From assembly GCF_021026335.1 (NCBI RefSeq), contig NZ_JAJNCY010000001.1, positions 372,001 through 436,000 of the forward strand: a DNA stretch of 64,000 bases. The letters are read 5' to 3'. The notes under the pieces were generated by a model, which was not told the DNA's origin, ran no database searches, and worked only from the letters and a program-made list of their open reading frames with translations. Below are positions 58,202 to 64,000 of this stretch, one piece after another (within the stretch, counting starts at the first letter, position 1; every line of letters starts with the position of its first letter). Origin of the DNA: Rhizobium sp. C1. Its GTDB lineage: Bacteria > Pseudomonadota > Alphaproteobacteria > Rhizobiales > Rhizobiaceae. Position numbers and translations under genes: made by a program.

Positions 58202-58954
58202 ATGCCTGCAAAGCTCTCGGTCAACCTCAATGCAATTGCCATGCTGCGAAACCGGCGCGACCTGCCGTGGCCGAGCGTCACTGGCATTGGCCGTGTCGCA
58301 CTTCAGGCCGGCGCGCATGGGCTGACCGTGCATCCGCGCCCCGACCAGCGGCATATCCGTTTCAGCGATGTCCCGGAGCTTCGGGCGCTGATCGATGATG
58401 AATTTCCCCAGGCCGAATTCAATATCGAGGGCTACCCGACGGACGATTTTCTGGACCTGGTGGAAAAGCATCAGCCGGAGCAGGTGACACTGGTGCCCGA
58501 CGATCCGAGCCAGGCGACCTCCGACCACGGCTGGGACTTCCGCGCCAATCGGGATCGCCTCACGGTGGTTTGCCGCCGACTGAAGGCGGGTGGCTTCCGT
58601 GTCTCGCTGTTTGCCGATGGTGTGCCGGACCGCGAGGCGCTGCAAATCGCCCGCGAGGTGGGAGCGGACCGGATCGAGCTTTACACCGGCCCCTATGGCG
58701 GCTGCTTCGAAGACCCGGCCAGAGCCGGGAAGATTGCCACCGAACTCGGCCAAACGGCAGCCGTGGCGGCTGAGCTGGGCCTTGGTGTCAATGCCGGGCA
58801 TGACCTGACGGTGGACAATCTGCCGCTTCTGGTCCGTCACGTCCCCATGCTGGCGGAAGTTTCCATCGGCCACGGGCTGACGGCAGATGCGCTGGTTTAT
58901 GGCATGGCGGAGACCGTTCGGCGCTATCGCCGCGCCTGCGGCGAGACGGTCTGA
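58202..58954 (+). CDS. pdxJ: Pyridoxine 5'-phosphate synthase PdxJ
   Basis: Last ring-closing step of vitamin B6 biosynthesis (DXP-dependent route); 250 residues. [15 protein letters not shown] at the start, [60 protein letters not shown] and [13 protein letters not shown] are PdxJ signatures. The start at 58202 gives [10 protein letters not shown]. Confidence 0.96.
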   Translation: MPAKLSVNLNAIAMLRNRRDLPWPSVTGIGRVALQAGAHGLTVHPRPDQRHIRFSDVPELRALIDDEFPQAEFNIEGYPTDDFLDLVEKHQPEQVTLVPDDPSQATSDHGWDFRANRDRLTVVCRRLKAGGFRVSLFADGVPDREALQIAREVGADRIELYTGPYGGCFEDPARAGKIATELGQTAAVAAELGLGVNAGHDLTVDNLPLLVRHVPMLAEVSIGHGLTADALVYGMAETVRRYRRACGETV

Positions 58955-59047
58955 CCGGATTTCACGATCCGTCGCAAAACCGCCTTCATGAGCAGGATCT
59001 TCCGCCAGGCGGCGCTGTCAGGCGCGGGGACTTCGTGGCAGACACTG

Positions 59048-59848
59048 ATGAAGACATTGCTATTGTCCGCCTGCATGCTGATGGCTTGCGGTCCGACGCA
59101 GGCGGAGGCCGCGGCCCGCGTCGTCTGTACGCTCGTCGTTTCGGCGGAGACAGGCCAGGCGCTCATTGACCAGGGCGATTGCGCCCGGCGTTACTCGCCT
59201 GCCTCCACCTTCAAGATCGCCATCAGCCTCATGGGCTTCGACAGCGGCATTCTGGAATCGTCTGACAAACCGGTGCTGCCCTTCAAGAAGGGCTACATGG
59301 ATTTCATTCCGGAGTGGCGGCACGCGCAGACGCCGGCAAGCTGGATGCGGGATTCGGTCGTCTGGTATTCGCAGCAGACGACAAAGCATCTCGGCGACGA
59401 GAAGTTCGCCGGCTATGTGAAGGCGCTCGACTACGGCAATCAGGATGTATCGGGTGACCCGGGGAAGAACAACGGGCTGACCCATGCATGGCTTAGCTCG
59501 TCCTTGCAGATTTCGCCGAAGGAACAGGTCGCTTTTCTCACGAAGCTCATTCACCACCAGCTCCCGGTCAGTGACGGCGCCGTGTCGAACACCAGCGCCA
59601 TTCTCGATCAGGGGGGGAAGGGCAATTGGCATATCTTCGGCAAGACGGGGTCAGGCTATACCCGGGGGGCGGATGGCAAGCTGACGAAACCGTTCGGCTG
59701 GTTTGTCGGCTGGGCAACGCGCGGCAAGGACACGGTGGTCTTTGCAAGGCTGATCCAGGCCGATGAAGGCCGGGCGATGGGGTCTGGTCCCAAGGCGCGC
59801 GATGGGCTGATCACATCCGTCTTTCTGAAAAAGGACAGCCTGAAATAG
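59048..59848 (+). CDS. Class D (OXA-type) beta-lactamase
   Basis: Secreted serine beta-lactamase of 266 residues with a signal peptide (MKTLLLSACMLMA, with Cys before AxA). The catalytic tetrad STFK is in SPASTFKIAISLMGF. SVV is in RDSVVWYSQQ, YGN in ALDYGNQDVS and KTG in FGKTGSGY. Spacing is standard for OXA. It lies 93 bp after pdxJ on the same strand. It is not part of an integron or mobile element, so it is probably an intrinsic chromosomal enzyme; spectrum cannot be told. Confidence 0.93.
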   Translation: MKTLLLSACMLMACGPTQAEAAARVVCTLVVSAETGQALIDQGDCARRYSPASTFKIAISLMGFDSGILESSDKPVLPFKKGYMDFIPEWRHAQTPASWMRDSVVWYSQQTTKHLGDEKFAGYVKALDYGNQDVSGDPGKNNGLTHAWLSSSLQISPKEQVAFLTKLIHHQLPVSDGAVSNTSAILDQGGKGNWHIFGKTGSGYTRGADGKLTKPFGWFVGWATRGKDTVVFARLIQADEGRAMGSGPKARDGLITSVFLKKDSLK

Positions 59849-59913
59849 AGGCTGCGGCGCCGCAGGTGGTTCATCTCGGGCATGACCACATGATGACCTG
59901 TTTAAAATTGAAA

Positions 59914-59941
59914 GAGGGGCCGAGCGGATCGCCGGCCCCTC
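59914..59941 (-). terminator. Terminator of the 5'-nucleotidase gene
   Basis: Stem GAGGGGCCG / CGGCCCCTC (59914-59922 and 59933-59941). On the minus strand it is followed by TTTC and an AT-rich stretch. It lies between the convergent beta-lactamase and nucleotidase genes and may serve both. Confidence 0.7.
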
Positions 59942-59960
59942 GAAAAGATCGTGGCAGCGC

Positions 59961-61475
59961 TTACTGTTTGAAGGTGATGCGGCCTTCCGGCTTGATCTTG
60001 ATCGTTCCGAGCTTGCGGATATAGACCATCACGTCATTGGCCATCAGCTTGCCGTTGTTGCCGTCGATCAGCACCTTGCCGCCGGTAAACGACGTGTAGC
60101 CGTCGCCGCCGGTCAGCATGTAGTCATTGGTGGCGACCTTGTAGGTTGCGGCGGGGTCAAGCGGCTTGTCGCCGACCGTGACGGAGACGACGCGCTTCCC
60201 CTTCGGTGCCTTCGGGTCGGCGACGATCTTCAGGCCGGAGACCTGCGGGAAGCGGCCTGCGCCATCTTCCAGCTGCGAGAAGCCGTTTTCAAGGCCTTCC
60301 AGAACCTGCTTGCCAGTGAGTTCCACAAGTACGGTCTTGTTGCCAAATGGCATTTCGCTCAACACATCCTTGCGGGTGATGTCGGTGTTTGCGGCATATT
60401 CCTTGTCGCCGCGAATGCCGCCGCCGTTGATGATGGTGATGTCTGCGCCGGTCGCATCCTTCATGGCGTCGGCGATCAGGTCGCCCATGGCGGTTTCCTG
60501 GGTGCGGACCATGTTGCGACGGCTGTCGAGCGGCACTTCGGTCTTGCCGACGGCGACGTCGAGTTCCTTGGAGAGTTCCTTCTTGAACTCATCGACCTTT
60601 GCCTGCGTTTCCGGGTCCGGCTTCACGGTCGCGGTATCGATGAAGCGGAACATCGGCTCCCACGTCACCTTCCGCTTGCCGTCCTTTTCCTCGACATTCA
60701 CGGTGAGATCGAGCGGCATCATGTAGTTGGCGTCGATCGAGGTGTCGATATAGGCGGTGATGCCATTATACTGCATGACGATGTCATGGTCGTCGCCGGA
60801 CAGGATCACGTCGAATGCCTTGGAGGCGAACATCAGCTGGTCATTGGAATGAGGGGCCTGAACCACGCCGACCACGAGATCGGCGCCATCCTTGCGCGCC
60901 TTCTTGGCGGCGGTCACGGCGGTTTCGACGGTGGATTCGAACTTCCAGTCATCCGTCGTCGCCACTTCCGGCGAGGTGTCCTGCGCGACCGGGATCAGCG
61001 CGATCTTCAGGCCGGCAACGGTCTTCATCGTGACGCCGCCGAGGCCTTCGATCGGCTTGCCGTCTGCGCCGGTGATGTTGATGGCTGCCCAGGGATATTT
61101 CGAAGCCTTCATCTTGGCGAGGAAGTTCTGCGTACCGAAGTCGAATTCATGGTTGCCGGGAACGGCCAGATCGAAGGGTACGATATTGGTGAGGTCAATC
61201 ATGTTCTGGCCCTTGTCGAGGCCGGACAGGAGCGAGGGCGAGAGCATGTCGCCGTCGAAGACATAGATCGTGTTCGGATTGGCAGCCTTTTCGGCCTTGG
61301 CGACGGCGTTCATGCGCGCCAGCCCGCCGCGTGTCTTGCCGCCATCGAAATTGTAGACGTCGCCGACGCCCAGGAAGGTGATCTTGACCGTTTCGGCCTG
61401 TGCCGCCGTCACGGCAGCCGAACAGAGTATCGTGGCGCCAAACAGCGCGCCCGTCAGTTTGGAAAATCGCTTCAT
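59961..61475 (-). CDS. Periplasmic 5'-nucleotidase/UDP-sugar hydrolase
   Basis: Metallophosphatase of about 504 residues with a signal peptide (LTGALFGATILCSAAVTAAQA). The N-terminal metallophosphoesterase domain has ITFLGVGDVYNFD, LAVPGNHEFDFG and ILSGDDHDI. The C-terminal nucleotide-binding domain has INGGGIRGDKEY, then YKVATNDYMLTGGDGYTSF. It would release phosphate and nucleosides from nucleotides in the periplasm. GGAGG supports the start. A TTG two codons earlier is an alternative. Confidence 0.92.
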   Translation of the reverse strand: MKRFSKLTGALFGATILCSAAVTAAQAETVKITFLGVGDVYNFDGGKTRGGLARMNAVAKAEKAANPNTIYVFDGDMLSPSLLSGLDKGQNMIDLTNIVPFDLAVPGNHEFDFGTQNFLAKMKASKYPWAAINITGADGKPIEGLGGVTMKTVAGLKIALIPVAQDTSPEVATTDDWKFESTVETAVTAAKKARKDGADLVVGVVQAPHSNDQLMFASKAFDVILSGDDHDIVMQYNGITAYIDTSIDANYMMPLDLTVNVEEKDGKRKVTWEPMFRFIDTATVKPDPETQAKVDEFKKELSKELDVAVGKTEVPLDSRRNMVRTQETAMGDLIADAMKDATGADITIINGGGIRGDKEYAANTDITRKDVLSEMPFGNKTVLVELTGKQVLEGLENGFSQLEDGAGRFPQVSGLKIVADPKAPKGKRVVSVTVGDKPLDPAATYKVATNDYMLTGGDGYTSFTGGKVLIDGNNGKLMANDVMVYIRKLGTIKIKPEGRITFKQ

Positions 61476-61677
61476 CGTCAATCACCTCCAGATGATGTTT
61501 CAATCTCTCCGCCATCCGGCCGGAACACCGGCCGCAGCTGCGGACAGGGCTGCATTACTCCAGTATTATGACGACGGCGCAATAGGTTTTTTCCGGATGG
61601 TCAAAGCTGCAACGCGAGAAGGCCGCCGGGAGCGCCGACGGCCTTTTGGTGTCTGTTGATGAAGCGCAGACGCCTGT

Positions 61678-62397
61678 TCAGGCGGCTTCGGTCATCTCGG
61701 CGCGCGAGGTGGCCAGCGAGAAACCAACGGCTGCTGCGGCGTGGATCTCGGTGGAATCGAAGGTCGGCAGCGGGCTCATCGAGGGTTCGATCAGCATGCA
61801 GATTTCCGTGCAGCCGAGGATGACGCTGTCGGCGCCGGCGTCCTTGGCCTTCTCGATGATCTCGATGACACGCTTGCGAGAGGCTTCGGAAACATGGCCA
61901 GCGCAAAGCTCGTTAAAGATGATGTCATGCATGATGACACGTCCGAGATGGTCCGGTGTCACCTGGGAGAGACCGTGGCGGGCCATGCGCTCGGCATAGA
62001 AGCCGTCTTCCATCGTGTAGCGGGTTGCGAGCAGCAGCGGCTTCTTCGCATGCTTCGCCTTCAGCGCATCGGCCGTGACGTCGATGATGTTGATGAGCGG
62101 GATGTGGATGTGGCGGGCGACTTCGTCGGCCACCTTGTGCATCGTGTTTGTGGCGATGAGGATGCAATCTGCGCCGGCCTTTTCGAGGCTGGCTGCGGAT
62201 TTGGCCAGACGCTCTGCGGCTTCGGCCCAGTCGCCGGCCTTCTGCAGCGCGACGATTTCGGCGAAGTTGACGGAGTGGACCAGCATATCGGCCGAGGAGA
62301 GGCCGCCGAGTTCGGCGCGGACCTGTTCGTTGATCATGCGATAGTAAATTGCGGTGCTTTCGAAGCTCATGCCGCCGATGACGCCGATTTTCTTCAT
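61678..62397 (-). CDS. Aspartate/glutamate-type racemase (YgeA-like)
   Basis: PLP-independent amino acid racemase of 239 residues. VIGGMSFESTAIYYRMINE is at the start. The first catalytic residue is Thr in IATNTMHKVAD rather than Cys; the second is Cys in SVILGCTEICML. This Thr/Cys pair is that of E. coli YgeA, a broad-specificity racemase acting on homoserine and other amino acids, rather than MurI. Divergent Lrp regulator and phased operator repeats imply amino-acid-responsive control. Confidence 0.9.
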   Translation of the reverse strand: MKKIGVIGGMSFESTAIYYRMINEQVRAELGGLSSADMLVHSVNFAEIVALQKAGDWAEAAERLAKSAASLEKAGADCILIATNTMHKVADEVARHIHIPLINIIDVTADALKAKHAKKPLLLATRYTMEDGFYAERMARHGLSQVTPDHLGRVIMHDIIFNELCAGHVSEASRKRVIEIIEKAKDAGADSVILGCTEICMLIEPSMSPLPTFDSTEIHAAAAVGFSLATSRAEMTEAA

Positions 62398-62432
62398 TTC
62401 AATCCCTCGATTTGCGCGTTTGCGTCCGATGG

Positions 62433-62504
62433 TGCAAATATGGACGAAGCGCCGGGCATAAAGTTTGCAAATATTTGGCGATTCGGGCTGAACCGTGCAA
62501 ATAT
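62433..62504. promoter_or_regulatory. Three phased Lrp-type sites
   Basis: TGCAAATAT occurs at 62433-62441, 62466-62474 and 62496-62504, spaced 33 and 30 bp (about three helical turns). All lie between the divergent racemase and Lrp genes. Wrapping of octameric Lrp-type proteins needs such phasing. Confidence 0.6.
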
Positions 62505-62599
62505 TTTCGGCGCAGCTATAATCGCACGCAAACTCGTAGCGCCTTGATCTGGCGCAAGTTCATCGCGTGCTGCGGCGCAGAAAAAAGGGGAGGGATAGG

Positions 62600-63064
62600 G
62601 TGCTTGACGATCGCGACCGGAAGATATTGCGTCTGCTGCAGGAGGATGCCGGGCTCGCCGTTGCGGCGATTGCCGACGAGGTCAGCCTTTCGGTTTCCGC
62701 CTGTTCCCGCCGCATCCAGCGGCTGGAGGAGGCGGGCTATGTGGCGCGGCGCGTAGCCGTTCTGGACCGGCGCAAGATGGGGGTGCCGACCACGGTCTTT
62801 GCACTGATCAAGACGGCGACACATAACGATGGCTGGATCGATGATTTCCGGCGGGTGATTTCCGCAATCCCCGAAATCGTGGAGGCGCATCGCGTCACGG
62901 GGTCTGTCGACTATATTTTGAAGATCGTGCTGCCAAGCGCCGAGCATTACGACACGGTCTACAAGCAGATCGTCCGCCACATCTCCCTGTTCGACGTCTC
63001 CGCGTCGATCTCGATGGAGATTCTCAAAAGCGGACTTGCGCTGCCGGTCAATTACGCGGATTGA
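62600..63064 (+). CDS. Lrp/AsnC family regulator
   Basis: Regulator of 154 residues. HTH: LDDRDRKILRLLQEDAGLAV, then LSVSACSRRIQRLEEAGYV. The C-terminal RAM domain includes HRVTGSVDYILKIVLPSAEHY, the effector-binding region. The start is the GTG at 62600 with a G-rich site. It is divergent from the racemase gene and probably controls it in response to an amino acid. Confidence 0.9.
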   Translation: MLDDRDRKILRLLQEDAGLAVAAIADEVSLSVSACSRRIQRLEEAGYVARRVAVLDRRKMGVPTTVFALIKTATHNDGWIDDFRRVISAIPEIVEAHRVTGSVDYILKIVLPSAEHYDTVYKQIVRHISLFDVSASISMEILKSGLALPVNYAD

Positions 63065-63109
63065 CCGATCGCGCCAGCGGCTGACGGACCGCCACTCGGG
63101 GCGTGATGC

Positions 63110-64000
63110 TCAGGAGGCGATATTCAGCGGATTGGGTTTGTCGCGCCAAACCACGTCACAGTTTCTTCCCCGCAGCTTGGCGTCGTAAAGGGCGATATCG
63201 GCAGATTTCGTGCAGGCGGCGAGCGTGCTGCCGCTTTGCGGGAAGATCGCTATGCCGGAGGAGAAGGTCAGTTGGAAGCCCGGCGTCAGGTCCGGCGCCT
63301 CCTCGGCTAGCAGGTCGCGCCAGTGCTGTGTGAGCGCCAGCATCTGAATCTCGTTGATGCCGGGGATGACGGCCAGGAATTCCTCACCGCCGAAGCGGAA
63401 GGCACAGCCATCGGTCGGCATCTGGTCGCGGAGGATCCGGGCAAAGGTTATCAGGACATTGTCGCCTGCGTCATGACCGAACCGGTCGTTGACCTGCTTG
63501 AAATGGTCGAGGTCAATCAGCGCGAAGGCGACCGGCCGGGCCGGTCCCGTGGCGTCCAGGCAATCCAGAACGATCTTGCTGGCGTGGCGGCGGTTGTAGA
63601 GGCCCGTCAGATGGTCGCGAGAGGCTTCCTCGGCGAGCTTTTTCTGCAGCGCCAGGTTTTCGTTGAGGCGAATGACAAGGTCGCTGGAGGCTGCGGCCAG
63701 TTGCTCCTGAACGGCCTCGCGTGCCGTCACGTCGCGCAACACGAACATGACAGAGCCGTCGCTGCCCCACTTTTCCAGACGCTGGACGGAGACTTCGAAG
63801 GTCGATTCGATTTCATCAACCGTGAGCAGCCTGCTGTCGTTCTGGGTGTCGCGGGCAATCCATGCGCGGAGCGGATGACCATCGGGCAGGATGGTGCCGA
63901 CGGCGCCGTCGCCGAGGCCCGGCAGCTTGCCAGCCGCTGGATTGACCTCCAGCACACGCGCCTCGCCATCGATGACGATGACGGGATCCGGCAGAACTTT
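63110..64000 (-). CDS. PAS-GGDEF diguanylate cyclase, 5' partial
   Basis: C-terminal 296 residues of a c-di-GMP synthase; the 5' end is outside the window. A PAS-like domain (LPDPVIVIDGEARVLEVNPA at the very start) is followed by a helix and the GGDEF domain (RDHLTGLYNRRHASKIVLD). The active site is GGEEF within AFRFGGEEFLAVIPG; DLDHFKQVNDRFGHDAGDN binds Mg-GTP. It is the second GGDEF gene of the window. Confidence 0.9.
   Translation of the reverse strand, partial: KVLPDPVIVIDGEARVLEVNPAAGKLPGLGDGAVGTILPDGHPLRAWIARDTQNDSRLLTVDEIESTFEVSVQRLEKWGSDGSVMFVLRDVTAREAVQEQLAAASSDLVIRLNENLALQKKLAEEASRDHLTGLYNRRHASKIVLDCLDATGPARPVAFALIDLDHFKQVNDRFGHDAGDNVLITFARILRDQMPTDGCAFRFGGEEFLAVIPGINEIQMLALTQHWRDLLAEEAPDLTPGFQLTFSSGIAIFPQSGSTLAACTKSADIALYDAKLRGRNCDVVWRDKPNPLNIAS

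Noticed and set aside
1-64000. CRISPR arrays, prophage, tRNA or rRNA genes
   Set aside because: No regularly spaced identical repeats, phage gene sets or tRNA folds were seen on either strand.

Overview
The window is a GC-rich chromosomal segment of an alphaproteobacterium, almost certainly a member of the Rhizobiaceae (Rhizobium/Agrobacterium/Ensifer group). The evidence is a split, circularly permuted tmRNA gene with the tag ANDNNAKGYALAA; typical rhizobial neighbourhoods (thyA-dfrA-hflK-hflC-DUF2065-degP, serB/miaA divergent pair, ilvB-ilvH, ohrR/ohr); rhizobial small families (DUF982, DUF2853, DUF4169, COG4315); and dispersed rhizobial palindromic repeats. I see no prophage, insertion sequence, CRISPR array, rRNA or tRNA. 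The left and right edges cut a L,D-transpeptidase gene and a PAS-GGDEF gene.

Layout. 0-10 kb: L,D-transpeptidase, ohrR/ohr peroxide pair, MarR/VOC pair, a HerA-like ATPase (DUF853), a small DUF2267-like gene, trans-aconitate methyltransferase, haloacid dehalogenase, branched-chain aminotransferase and a GAF-GGDEF cyclase. 10-18.5 kb: a Phd/PIN toxin-antitoxin pair, Fe/Mn superoxide dismutase, two c-type cytochromes, a MerR-leader peptide-GNAT unit with a complete attenuator, SelO, a BacA/YddA-like membrane protein, a structured non-coding stretch, and a HigBA-type module. 18.5-32 kb: oligopeptidase B, SQR-type flavoprotein, polysaccharide deacetylase, UvrD/PcrA helicase carrying an in-frame palindromic insert, a VapBC pair, GlcD-like FAD oxidoreductase and AsmA. 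32-44 kb: RHH/DUF4169/SspB next to ssrA, DUF2853, thyA-dfrA, the membrane-proteolysis operon hflK-hflC-degP, tiny membrane proteins, GNAT, serB/miaA, and a second HerA ATPase. 44-50 kb: ilvB-ilvH with a leader peptide attenuator, chromate transporter and MarR, DUF1398, a decayed phosphate-transporter tail and a NUDIX hydrolase. 50-64 kb: VOC protein, MazEF-type pair, LysE exporter, ECF sigma/anti-sigma operon with its lipoprotein and membrane partners, RecD-like helicase, a MerR-LuxR fusion regulator, pdxJ, a class D beta-lactamase, 5'-nucleotidase, an Asp/Glu-type racemase facing an Lrp regulator, and a GGDEF protein.

Functional threads: (1) tagging and proteolysis (ssrA, SspB, HflKC, DegP, oligopeptidase B); (2) redox and peroxide defence (ohr, sodB, SQR, the ECF module); (3) folate/thymidylate and amino-acid metabolism under RNA-level control (ilvB leader; the aromatic leader before the GNAT gene); (4) four type II toxin-antitoxin pairs, three with recognisable palindromic operators.

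The strongest candidates for something undescribed are the leader-peptide attenuator (Tyr-Phe-Trp-Gly-Tyr codons, with 1:2, 2:3 and 3:4 pairing segments and a perfect -35 box) upstream of a GNAT acetyltransferase at 13.76-13.93 kb, and an unassigned, roughly 430-nt structured RNA-like region at 17.25-17.69 kb.
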